Under the pieces are notes generated by a model. It made no database searches. It was not told the origin of the DNA and saw only the letters and a list, made by a program, of their open reading frames with translations. Shown here piece by piece: positions 5,773 to 12,048 of a stretch of 14,863 nt of DNA (the first letter of the stretch is position 1; every line of letters begins with the position of its first letter). This DNA is from Candidatus Tayloriibacteriota bacterium (GTDB lineage: Bacteria > Patescibacteriota > Minisyncoccia > Phycocordibacterales > JAKAEA01): assembly GCA_029288535.1 (NCBI GenBank), contig JARIGY010000049.1, forward strand, positions 1 to 14,863, given 5' to 3'. A program made the position numbers and the translations under genes.

Positions 5773-7035
5773 TCAGAGTGAAAGGTTGCCCTGGGCTTTG
5801 ATATTTTCGGACGGTTTCGCGCCCGCGACAATGTGTAGATAGCCGGCAGCCGCGATCATCACTGCGTTGTCGGTCGAATCTTTTATTTCCGGAATAAGCA
5901 ATTGCACATCGCCGTATTCTTCAATTGATTTCTTAAATTCGCGGCGGATGAAACTGTTGGCAACGACACCGCCGCCCAGGATCAATGTTTTGATGCCGAA
6001 TTCTTCGATGGCGTTTCTGGTTTTTGTAATCAGGACTTCGGTAACGGCAGTTTCAAATTCTAATGCAAATTCTTTTTTTGTCTCATGGGTTATCTCCCTT
6101 TGAAGGGAGTGGCCGGAGGCCGAGGGATGTCCTTTGAGGGCGTAAAGCACCGCTGTTTTGATACCCGAAAAAGAAAAATCATAATCGGGAGTGCGGAGCA
6201 TCGGGCGGGGCAAGACCACCCCTGCCTTCGGCATCCCCTCCTTTCCAAGGAGGGGAGCTTCGCGCCGTGCTTCTTCCGCAAGTTTTGAGATCTCTGGCCC
6301 GCCCGGGTATGGCAGCGAAAGCAGACGCGCAACTTTGTCGAACGCTTCGCCGACCGCGTCGTCGCGGGTTTTGCCGATCACTTTATAATCGAGCCAATTT
6401 TTTATGAGTACTAGCTCGGTGTGTCCGCCGGAAATCAAAAGCGCCAAGGCAGGAAAAACAACCTGTGCTTTCGGCGTCACTTCATTTCCAAGCAGGGGAG
6501 AAACGATATGCCCTTCCATGTGGTTGGTCGCAATAACCGGAATGTCCCAAGCCAGGCCGAGAGCTTGGGCGAAATTGATACCGACCCAAAGTGCGGGTTC
6601 GAGGCCTGGGCCGGCAGTGACGGCGATGCGGTCGATGTCTGGTTTTTCTATCGACTCGATGATTTCTTTTACGACTTCAAAAAGTCCGGCGTCGCGGGCA
6701 AGGAGTTTTTCTAATTTTTCTGAAAGTTCTAAAGATATCACCCCTGCTCGAGTACTCGCTTCCCCTCTTAAATTAAGAGGGGTGGCCGGCAGGCCGGGGT
6801 GATATTTTGTCATCCCCGCATCACCCAATGCTTTTTTTAAAAGCATTCCGATATTTTTCGTATGCTCCCGCTTGGCAAGCATGGGAAACACGCCACCGAA
6901 CTCTTCATGCAGTTTTGCCTGCGAATACAGCGCGTCGCCGAGCACTTTGAAAGAAGGGTTTTCCAGACCGCCGGTAGCTTCGACTATGCACACTGCCGTT
7001 TCATCGCAGCTGGTTTCGATGCCGAGGATTTTCAC
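5773..7035 (-). CDS. tsaD: tRNA N6-threonylcarbamoyladenosine transferase TsaD, enlarged by in-frame repeats
   Basis: TsaD transfers the threonylcarbamoyl group to A37 of ANN-decoding tRNAs, working with TsaB/TsaE. Core motifs present: ILGIETSCDETAV at 3-15, the metal-binding HMEGH at 172-176, ISGGHTELVL at 201-210, DDAVGEAFDKVARLL at 225-239, FSFSGIKTAV at 287-296, LGGGVVANSF at 353-362 and STDNAVMIAAAGY at 387-399. At 420 aa it is about 80 longer than E. coli TsaD (337 aa). About 70 of the extra residues map to four palindromic repeats read in frame: residues 77-101, 178-193, 260-274 and 302-315. None hits a catalytic motif, so the protein may still work. The start is GTG, overlapping the upstream TGA as GTGA (4 bases), which indicates translational coupling to the gene at 7032-7466. 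Confidence 0.95.
   Translation of the reverse strand: MKILGIETSCDETAVCIVEATGGLENPSFKVLGDALYSQAKLHEEFGGVFPMLAKREHTKNIGMLLKKALGDAGMTKYHPGLPATPLNLRGEASTRAGVISLELSEKLEKLLARDAGLFEVVKEIIESIEKPDIDRIAVTAGPGLEPALWVGINFAQALGLAWDIPVIATNHMEGHIVSPLLGNEVTPKAQVVFPALALLISGGHTELVLIKNWLDYKVIGKTRDDAVGEAFDKVARLLSLPYPGGPEISKLAEEARREAPLLGKEGMPKAGVVLPRPMLRTPDYDFSFSGIKTAVLYALKGHPSASGHSLQREITHETKKEFALEFETAVTEVLITKTRNAIEEFGIKTLILGGGVVANSFIRREFKKSIEEYGDVQLLIPEIKDSTDNAVMIAAAGYLHIVAGAKPSENIKAQGNLSL
6093..6132 (+). repeat. Palindromic repeat, copy C (inside tsaD)
   Basis: CTCCCTTTGAAGGGAG hairpin followed by TGGCCGGAGGCC and GAGGGATGTCC: the family layout of hairpin, GGCC hairpin and G-rich tail. Antisense to tsaD, it is read as residues 302-315 (GHPSASGHSLQREI). 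Confidence 0.8.
6214..6258 (-). repeat. Palindromic repeat, copy D (inside tsaD)
   Basis: On the minus strand, CCCCTCCTTGGAAAGGAGGGG, then ATGCCGAAGGCA, then GGGGTGGTC. In the sense orientation it encodes APLLGKEGMPKAGVV at residues 260-274, which matches the peptide from copy E. Confidence 0.8.
6457..6505 (-). repeat. Palindromic repeat, copy E (degenerate, inside tsaD)
   Basis: A diverged copy of D: CTCCCCTGCTTGGAAATGAAG, then GACGCCGAAAGCA, then CAGGTTGTT on the minus strand. The hairpin is partly decayed. It encodes SPLLGNEVTPKAQVVFP (about residues 179-195), clearly related to the copy D peptide, just after HMEGH. Confidence 0.7.
6734..6806 (+). repeat. Palindromic repeat, copy B (full-length, inside tsaD)
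   Basis: The longest copy. It has terminal inverted repeats GATATCACCCC (6734-6744) and GGGGTGATATT (6796-6806), an inner palindrome CGAGTACTCG, the hairpin CCCCTCTTAA/TTAAGAGGGG (6762-6782) and TGGCCGGCAGGCC. Antisense to tsaD, it encodes residues 77-101 (HPGLPATPLNLRGEAS...). Its right 43 bases match copy A almost exactly. Confidence 0.88.
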
Positions 7036-7466
7036 TTCTTAAATTTTTGGATATCTAACAAATCGTTTCGGAACGCTACTACATCAGGTTCCATTTCTAC
7101 CTGGACAACATCAACCTCATGTATTGTGCGTGATTTTAAGACGCTGAAATAGCGCACTTTCTTGCCTTTCTTTTTTGCAATTTTTATTTCAGATAAAACC
7201 CCATCGCTTATTGCTCCGAATACCCGTATTTCATCGCATTTTCTTACGCAGTTGTTATTGGCTTCGCGAACACTGCCCCTGTCTATGGAATCCAAAAGAA
7301 AATAATCAAAGATCATGAAAGGGTTCAAAGGCATACCGCCCTGTTCGAGAACAAACTTTGAAATGAACATTCTAAAATAAAAAAGATGCTTGGACATTGC
7401 CGTATAAACAAGCGGCATGTCTTTATTCAACTCCAAGGCTTTGTGTTTAAAAATTCTCTTGCTCAT
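7032..7466 (-). CDS. Nucleoside 2-deoxyribosyltransferase-like fold protein (DUF4406/DUF7768-like)
   Basis: A 144-aa protein. The pattern LVYTAMSKH at 19-27, GGMPLNPFMIF at 43-53, REANNNCVRKCDEIRVFG at 67-84, ISDGVLSEIKIAKKKGKKV at 86-104 and RYF is the layout of the nucleoside 2-deoxyribosyltransferase-like (Rossmann-like) superfamily. Glu93 in SDGVLSEI sits where the catalytic Glu of that superfamily falls. The named enzymes swap bases on deoxyribose. Whether this one does so, hydrolyses an N-glycosidic bond or only binds nucleotides is not known. Its TGA overlaps the GTG start of tsaD (GTGA), so the two are co-translated. It begins 18 bases after tRNA-Val on the same strand and may be transcribed with the tRNAs. 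No Shine-Dalgarno sequence is seen. Confidence 0.7.
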   Translation of the reverse strand: MSKRIFKHKALELNKDMPLVYTAMSKHLFYFRMFISKFVLEQGGMPLNPFMIFDYFLLDSIDRGSVREANNNCVRKCDEIRVFGAISDGVLSEIKIAKKKGKKVRYFSVLKSRTIHEVDVVQVEMEPDVVAFRNDLLDIQKFKK

Positions 7467-7484
7467 ATTAAGAATTCAATTCTG

Positions 7485-7557
7485 TGGGCGATAGAGGACT
7501 CGAACCTCTGGCATCAACAACGTCAATGTTGCGCTCTACCAACTGAGCTAATCGCCC
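7485..7557 (-). tRNA. tRNA-Val(GAC)
   Basis: Cloverleaf on the minus strand: acceptor GGGCGAT/ATCGCCC, D arm GCTC/GAGC, anticodon stem CAACA/TGTTG with loop TTGACGT (anticodon GAC), T loop TTCGAGT, discriminator A. CCA is not encoded. A TAGATT -10-like box lies 8 bases upstream of the 5' end, but the tRNA could also be read through from tRNA-Ser. Confidence 0.95.
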
Positions 7558-7596
7558 GTACCACTAATCTACCAGAAACCCCATGTAATTTCCAGT

Positions 7597-7664
7597 ATAG
7601 CTCTCCTTCGCGACTTACTTGCGGACTGTGTCCGCCGTAGCTCGCTTCGGCGAGCGAAGGCGGA
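7597..7664. repeat. GC-rich palindromic element abutting tRNA-Ser
   Basis: A compound palindrome: TCCGCC (7631-7636) pairs with GGCGGA (7659-7664), enclosing CTCGC-TTCG-GCGAG. A second hairpin GCGGAC-TGT-GTCCGC (7621-7635) overlaps its left arm, and the outer CTTCGC is complementary to GCGAAG on the far side. It differs in sequence from the A-E family. Its last bases (GGA) are the first bases of the tRNA-Ser acceptor stem, so the element directly continues the tRNA 3' end. Confidence 0.7.
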
Positions 7665-7747
7665 GAGAGAGGGATTTGAACCCTCGAGGAGCTTTCACCC
7701 CTGCCGCGTTTCGAGTGCGGTGCCTTCAACCACTCAGCCATCTCTCC
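7661..7747 (-). tRNA. tRNA-Ser(CGA)
   Basis: A class II tRNA on the minus strand: acceptor GGAGAGA/TCTCTCC, D region TGGCTGAGTGGTTGAAGGCA, anticodon loop CTCGAAA (anticodon CGA), long variable arm, T loop TTCAAAT, discriminator G. The anticodon stem CCGCA/CGCGG has one A-C mismatch at its loop end. CCA is not encoded. The 3' end runs straight into a palindromic repeat. Confidence 0.94.
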
Positions 7748-7753
7748 AATGTT

Positions 7754-7782
7754 AATCTACTGAGAGCATTACCACCTCTCAA
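7754..7782 (-). promoter_or_regulatory. Promoter of tRNA-Ser
   Basis: On the minus strand, TTGAGA (7777-7782), 17 bases, TAGATT (7754-7759), 6 bases before the mature tRNA 5' end. It faces away from the tRNA-Glu promoter. Confidence 0.5.
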
Positions 7783-7803
7783 TTACAGTGAGCTTAGCAC
7801 TTT

Positions 7804-7832
7804 TTGCCTTTTTCTCAAATTCCTGCTATATT
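7804..7832 (+). promoter_or_regulatory. Promoter of tRNA-Glu
   Basis: TTGCCT (7804-7809), 17 bases, extended -10 TGCTATATT (7824-7832). Transcription would start near 7839. The short leader contains the hairpin ACTTCTA-TTTA-TAGAAGT, ending just before the tRNA. Confidence 0.65.
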
Positions 7833-7859
7833 TTGAGCACTTCTATTTATAGAAGTCCA

Positions 7860-7933
7860 GGCCTCATCGTCTAACCTGGTTAGGACACGAGCTTTTCAAG
7901 CTTGTAATCCGGGTTCAAATCCCGGTGAGGTCA
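7860..7933 (+). tRNA. tRNA-Glu(TTC)
   Basis: Acceptor GGCCTCA/TGAGGTC, D arm with TCTAACCTGGTTAGGA, anticodon stem CGAGC/GCTTG with loop TTTTCAA (anticodon TTC), T arm CCGGG-TTCAAAT-CCCGG, discriminator A. CCA is not encoded (the genome reads CCC). The 3' half is also the coding end of the serine recombinase on the opposite strand, so this gene marks the left edge of the mobile element. Confidence 0.95.
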
Positions 7934-7936
7934 CCC
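7915..7936. other. Probable attachment site in the tRNA-Glu 3' end
   Basis: Base composition and gene content change at the 3' end of tRNA-Glu, and the recombinase reading frame ends inside it. This is the usual arrangement at one end of an integrated element. I found no second copy of the tRNA 3' end in the window, so the crossover position is inferred. Serine recombinases need only a very short shared core, so absence of a long repeat does not exclude an end inside the window. Confidence 0.5.
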
Positions 7937-9591
7937 ACAGCATTTAATCGGTTTTCAAAAGGTATGAATCCTTTTTTGACCTTATAATTCAACGTATTTT
8001 CGGAAAATAAAAGTTCTGAAAAAATAATACGAATAATTTTCTCTTTTTCATAGGAGTTGGCAAAAGACCAATATACCGCAACATTTTCCAGCAGTTCTGA
8101 AAGTTTTATAACGTCCTTTATAACTTCATGCATTGCAGTGTCTGAAGCCTGCTCGGCATTCTGTAGGGAAGTGAGTTCAGTATTCAGCCTTGTTTCTTCC
8201 TCAATATAAGCCTCTGGTGAGTACACGCCGGCTTTAATAAGTGTGAGACGGTTGTTTCGCAAATATGATAAGTCTTCTCGCAATTTCTTTTTCCTACGAT
8301 CATCTTCTTCAATCCTGCCATTTCGCTTCTCCTCAAAAAGAACAATGTCAGTTTGGGTTCGGGCCTCAATCTCGGCCAACTCATCTTTTGTAAAAACAAG
8401 TTTCGCAATCAGACCACCAACTTTTTCTTCAAAGAAATCGCTATTAAAATTCTTTTTTAGATTGGGACAACCAGTCACGCAACGTGAAAAGTAGTAATTA
8501 ATATCTTTCTTTATATAAGGAGTATAAATACGATGGCAAAACTCGCAACGGGCAATGCCGCGATAAGGCAGATCAATTTTCTCGGTGTAATGAACACTTG
8601 TTTTTCTTTTTGTTAATTGCCGCTGAACGTCATTAAAAATTTCCGGCAAAACCAAAGGCGCATGACTGATACTTTGAACATACTGACCGTCATTTCCGAA
8701 TGTTTTTCCCGTATAGAAGAGGTTGGTAAGTATTTTGTGAACCATGTTAGCAGTTACGGGTCGGGATATCTTTTCAATGACGATTTCTTCGCTTTCTTCA
8801 GCCAGCATTTCCGCCTCAGTTCTTCGACGCCGCATTGGCACTGTAGTAAGTCCTTGTTTATTCGCCCATCGGGCAAGGTCTTCAAGGCTCCAGTCGCCAG
8901 TAGCGCAGAGATCGAACATCTTTTTGATTATAGGAGCCCGAATTGGGTCAAGCGGCTTATGTTCCATATTCCCTTCGTTCAAATAACCTATTGGCGCTCG
9001 GTGGGTGACAATACCGCGCTCTCGGAGGTTTCGTGTATTAATACTGACTTTCTCACTTGTTACCCGTGAATGGTGCTCGGCAAACATACCGTCAATGTCC
9101 ATGTGAAGTGCTCCCGAACTGGTTTTTTCGTATTTTGCATAGACAAATCTCACATCAATACCTTTCCGCATTAATTTACGGACTAGGGTATCATCTCCTT
9201 TATTCCTGCTGATTCTATCCCAGCAAAGCACAATAATACCTCTAAAAAGACCGAGGCTTAAAAACTGAACAAGTTGCTGAAACTTTGGCCGACTGATCCG
9301 GTATTGTACTAAGCCATCATCAGAGATCGTCACCTCGTTATCTTCTTTGAAGCCTGAATGTTTTTCAGAGATAATACCATCAACACAAAAACTTTTTATG
9401 GTTATGGGTGCAATTTTTATTTTTTCTCGAGAAGAAAATTTTGTGGTCTCAGCTTTTTGATATGAAAGGGAATTTTTTTGGTTTTCGGGTTCGTCAGTAC
9501 TCTTCCGGTTATATGCCAAATAACAGTCACGATATTTACCGTTCTGAATATCCTCCAGTAATTTCTTTTCGGTTGTTTCGGTAATGGACAT
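7915..9591 (-). CDS. Large serine recombinase (site-specific integrase)
   Basis: A 558-aa protein with the large serine recombinase layout. The resolvase catalytic domain has nucleophile Ser31 in YNRKSTDE and the WDRISRNKGD motif at about 124-133. A recombinase domain starts near RAPIGYLN (198-205). A zinc ribbon follows with C349-x2-C352 and C371-x3-C375. A long charged coiled-coil region at about 400-470 and a C-terminal tail complete it. It should integrate and excise the element through a covalent phosphoserine intermediate. The start ATG overlaps the preceding stop as TAATG. The last residues GDLTGI and the stop are antisense to the tRNA-Glu T arm and acceptor stem, so the C-terminus was probably set by integration. 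Confidence 0.95.
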   Translation of the reverse strand: MSITETTEKKLLEDIQNGKYRDCYLAYNRKSTDEPENQKNSLSYQKAETTKFSSREKIKIAPITIKSFCVDGIISEKHSGFKEDNEVTISDDGLVQYRISRPKFQQLVQFLSLGLFRGIIVLCWDRISRNKGDDTLVRKLMRKGIDVRFVYAKYEKTSSGALHMDIDGMFAEHHSRVTSEKVSINTRNLRERGIVTHRAPIGYLNEGNMEHKPLDPIRAPIIKKMFDLCATGDWSLEDLARWANKQGLTTVPMRRRRTEAEMLAEESEEIVIEKISRPVTANMVHKILTNLFYTGKTFGNDGQYVQSISHAPLVLPEIFNDVQRQLTKRKTSVHYTEKIDLPYRGIARCEFCHRIYTPYIKKDINYYFSRCVTGCPNLKKNFNSDFFEEKVGGLIAKLVFTKDELAEIEARTQTDIVLFEEKRNGRIEEDDRRKKKLREDLSYLRNNRLTLIKAGVYSPEAYIEEETRLNTELTSLQNAEQASDTAMHEVIKDVIKLSELLENVAVYWSFANSYEKEKIIRIIFSELLFSENTLNYKVKKGFIPFENRLNAVGDLTGI

Positions 9592-9785
9592 TAAAATTTA
9601 ATTGTATCTAGTTTTTTTAGCTGCCCATCAATTATACTATAACCTTCGGCAATGAGACGCTCTTGAATTTCTCTCAAAACATCACCTAGGTCGCTTAGGC
9701 TGATGATGGTTTCTTCGGGGAAGGCGTATTGCGGAATAGTCTCATAATCTAAGTCATCGTTAGCTTGCAGTATCTCCGCCAGCAT
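9591..9785 (-). CDS. Small acidic protein coupled to the recombinase (64 aa)
   Basis: Not recognised. The protein is acidic and mostly helical by composition (LSDLGDVLREIQERLIAEGY), with a basic end (KKLDTIKF) and no cysteine pair or membrane segment. Its stop overlaps the recombinase start (TAATG at 9591), and its own ATG overlaps the stop of the zinc-ribbon gene (TAATG at 9785). Translation therefore probably passes from one gene to the next by reinitiation. Small proteins next to serine integrases are sometimes recombination directionality factors; that role here is only a guess from position. Confidence 0.7.
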   Translation of the reverse strand: MLAEILQANDDLDYETIPQYAFPEETIISLSDLGDVLREIQERLIAEGYSIIDGQLKKLDTIKF

Positions 9786-10309
9786 TACTTTTGGGCCGGT
9801 TCATCTGGTATGTCTTTTTTAGTAATGCCTATTTGCTTGATAAGCATGTATTTATCTTCACTCGAAAAGTAAGGTTTTCGTATTAAGCGGGAAATACTTC
9901 TTGTCTTTCGAGAGGGTGGCACATAGCCAAGCTTGCAGCATTTCCTGCACGCCGCTGATTCGTACGTTCTATAACGGTAAAGGTACTTCACTCGGCTGTC
10001 GCAGTAAATACAGATAAAGTAGAAGATAAATCCTCGATGCTGTCCCAAATTTGATGCAACGAAATCAACTTTTTGAGGACTCCAATAAAAGAAATCATTT
10101 AAACTTTCAAGAGGCGAGCAAATTCTGTTCTCAGGTGTATTTAAGAGGTTTTTTAAATGGATTGCGCCGCTGAAGTGTTGAATTTTAAGTTTTATTCCGT
10201 GCCGCTTGCTGTAACTCAGCACAAAAGTTTGTACATAGTCTGTAATATCAATTCTCCGAATCTTATCCATAAAATCTTTGTTGCTGTGTCTATAGGTGGG
10301 CATAATCAC
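9785..10309 (-). CDS. Zinc-ribbon protein of the element (174 aa)
   Basis: Unassigned protein with a zinc-ribbon motif C100-x2-C103 ... C121-x2-C124 (ICIYCDSRVKYLYRYR and ACRKCCKLGY), followed by a basic stretch (PPSRKTRSISRLIRKP). This fits nucleic-acid binding. Similar C-x2-C...C-R-x-C-x-x-L-x-Y ribbons occur in small proteins beside recombinases and transposases (general recollection, not a search). The longest frame starts with GTG at 10309; the ATG at 10303 (MPTYRHSN) is equally likely. It starts 17 bases after the ATPase stop and is TAATG-coupled to the 64-aa gene. It is probably part of the recombination or DNA-processing module. Confidence 0.75.
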   Translation of the reverse strand: MIMPTYRHSNKDFMDKIRRIDITDYVQTFVLSYSKRHGIKLKIQHFSGAIHLKNLLNTPENRICSPLESLNDFFYWSPQKVDFVASNLGQHRGFIFYFICIYCDSRVKYLYRYRTYESAACRKCCKLGYVPPSRKTRSISRLIRKPYFSSEDKYMLIKQIGITKKDIPDEPAQK

Positions 10310-10326
10310 TATGAATTTCTAATAAT

Positions 10327-11688
10327 TTAGTCTGTAGGTAAATGTTGTAGCAAAGTGCTTTCCTTTGGTTCTGTATCGTCTGGAACGTTCACAATGTGCG
10401 CTTGTTCACCTCGAATATCTGCGTCAGAGATGCCAAAGCGTTCTTTCCAGAAATCTAGGCGGCCATGGTTCTTCTCGAGTCCCAGTACGAAGCCGCGCCT
10501 TGTTTTATAGGGCTTTAGTTGAAGTTTGGTTCTCAAATACCAACCGATTTTACGTGCTGTAAGCTTATCATCAAAATCCAACGCGTCATGGTTCACAGAG
10601 TCAGAAATCTCTCCGACGGTCACCTCTTTCTTTTGGGTGTCATGCTCAAACTTTAAAATAGCGAAGATAATATCCGACTCTCTGGAAAAACCTCGGTCGG
10701 TGATGAGCTCGACGTTGTATTTCTGGATGAACTCTTTGAGGGACTGTTTCATCTCAGGAGATTCAATAATCGAGAGAAGCGGGATGATTATCTGATGCAG
10801 GCGAGGATGGATGCCTTTAATCGGTTTTTCGTCGAACACAAGCGGCTTATAGTAGTTCTTGAGCCGCCACATGAGAAGCTTGTTCCTTATCTTCAGAGCT
10901 TCAGTGTAGAACTCGTCGCTCAGCCGCTTCGGTATATCTTCCCGAAGGGTGCCGCGGCCCATTTCTTCTATCAAAAATCGGCTCTCCAATGCCTTATCCT
11001 TGAAGGTCTCTCTAGTCGCAATTATCTTCGGTGAGAAGACGCTATAGGCTTTTACCTCGAATACGCCTTTTCCTTCGGATCGGAGTACTGACATGCCCTT
11101 CTGATAGCCTGTGTTCAGTATCTTTACGATGTCGTCGCCCATGTCTGATGATTTGAAGTCAGCTTCGTCGAGAATAAGCGTTCCGCCGAGGTCGTTCAAA
11201 ATGCGAAAAATAGGGGAGGGAGTCGTTGCTCCACCAGTGAATATGGGGCGGTAGCATACAGAACCTACGGCTTGCAGGAGGCGAGATTTGCCACTGCCGA
11301 AGTCCCCGAGAGCACGAAGATAGGGTAATTCATGGAAGCGGTCATAGACCCAACTGAAAAGCACATAATAGGTCGCTATCTGCTCGAACATCGGCGATAT
11401 ATCGAGGTATTTGTGAATATGGGCCTGTATTTCGGCTATGAGCTCTTCATCAGTTCCGTAATCGCTTGCTGTTGAAGGAAGGAGCACCACACCCTTACTC
11501 ACGATGTCATTTTGACCGTCGAGCGGGAAAAATTCCTCCTTCTCTGTCTTGATGAAGTCGGCATACTGCACCGTGCCATCCTTAAAGATAGCGAACTGGG
11601 TCTGTTGTCCGCTAGGATTATAGATGGTTTCTGCTAGTTGGTCTGCAAGCACGAGAGAGGCCTTTCGATTCTTTTTATTATTTTCCAT
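10327..11688 (-). CDS. AAA+ ATPase of mobile-element replication type (DUF3631/helicase-like)
   Basis: A 453-aa P-loop ATPase. Walker A GDFGSGKS is at residues 128-135, Walker B TLILDEAD at 170-177, and an arginine-finger-like ESRFLIEEMGRG at 235-246. The ATPase core spans about 100-270. The C-terminal third contains a winged-helix-like stretch (SRESDIIFAILKFEH ... KIGWYLRTKLQLKP), and the tail is acidic. Related ATPases sit in the replication modules of plasmids, phages and integrated elements as helicases or primase-helicase parts. No primase active site is present in this protein. It is the largest non-recombinase gene of the element and probably drives its replication. It starts 28 bases after the DUF5659-like gene, same strand. 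Confidence 0.75.
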   Translation of the reverse strand: MENNKKNRKASLVLADQLAETIYNPSGQQTQFAIFKDGTVQYADFIKTEKEEFFPLDGQNDIVSKGVVLLPSTASDYGTDEELIAEIQAHIHKYLDISPMFEQIATYYVLFSWVYDRFHELPYLRALGDFGSGKSRLLQAVGSVCYRPIFTGGATTPSPIFRILNDLGGTLILDEADFKSSDMGDDIVKILNTGYQKGMSVLRSEGKGVFEVKAYSVFSPKIIATRETFKDKALESRFLIEEMGRGTLREDIPKRLSDEFYTEALKIRNKLLMWRLKNYYKPLVFDEKPIKGIHPRLHQIIIPLLSIIESPEMKQSLKEFIQKYNVELITDRGFSRESDIIFAILKFEHDTQKKEVTVGEISDSVNHDALDFDDKLTARKIGWYLRTKLQLKPYKTRRGFVLGLEKNHGRLDFWKERFGISDADIRGEQAHIVNVPDDTEPKESTLLQHLPTD

Positions 11689-11716
11689 GTGTATCTAATT
11701 CAATATTATTAATATT

Positions 11717-11974
11717 TTAATCGTTCAATCTGTCGAGTAGTTCTCTTCGAGCCTGTTCATATTTATGTACTTCCACAAGCAATCTTTCGTCATCTTTTTC
11801 TCCGTAGCGATATAGCCATACCAATTCCTCTAATTCATCAGTTTTCACAAAAACAAACTCTTTCTGCTTGTTAGTTATGGAATTGACACCACTGATTTGA
11901 TATTCTTTCGCATACAGAAAAACTGCTTGATTTAGACTCGATGTCCTCAAATATTTATCTGCATTTATTTTCAT
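11717..11974 (-). CDS. DUF5659-like small protein (85 aa)
   Basis: Residues DKYLRTSSLNQAVFLYAKEY then FVFVKTDELEELVWLYRYGE follow the DUF5659 pattern: a (K/R)TS(D/S)L-x-x-A start, a central beta strand FVF, and a C-terminal helix ending ARRELLDRL. The family has no known function and is found in mobile elements and phages of many bacteria, including CPR. It starts only 18 bases past the terminator of the upstream 241-aa gene, so it needs its own promoter; an AT-rich TAATAAA-like stretch immediately upstream is the only candidate. The family call is from memory of the pattern. Confidence 0.65.
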   Translation of the reverse strand: MKINADKYLRTSSLNQAVFLYAKEYQISGVNSITNKQKEFVFVKTDELEELVWLYRYGEKDDERLLVEVHKYEQARRELLDRLND

Positions 11975-11991
11975 AAAATTTTTATTAAATT

Positions 11992-12012
11992 AAAAAACCC
12001 GCGTGTTGCGGG
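11992..12012 (-). terminator. Rho-independent terminator of the 241-aa gene
   Basis: On the minus strand, CCCGC-AACAC-GCGGG followed by six T. It lies 37 bases past the 241-aa stop and 18 bases before the next ATG, so it separates that gene from the ATPase-recombinase block. Confidence 0.85.
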
Positions 12013-12048
12013 CTGCGCCAGTAGCTTACCAAAACCATTTTTTCTTGT

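Noticed and set aside
7619-7852. Open frames over the tRNA-Ser region and its repeat
   Set aside because: They translate the tRNA and palindrome and have no independent support.
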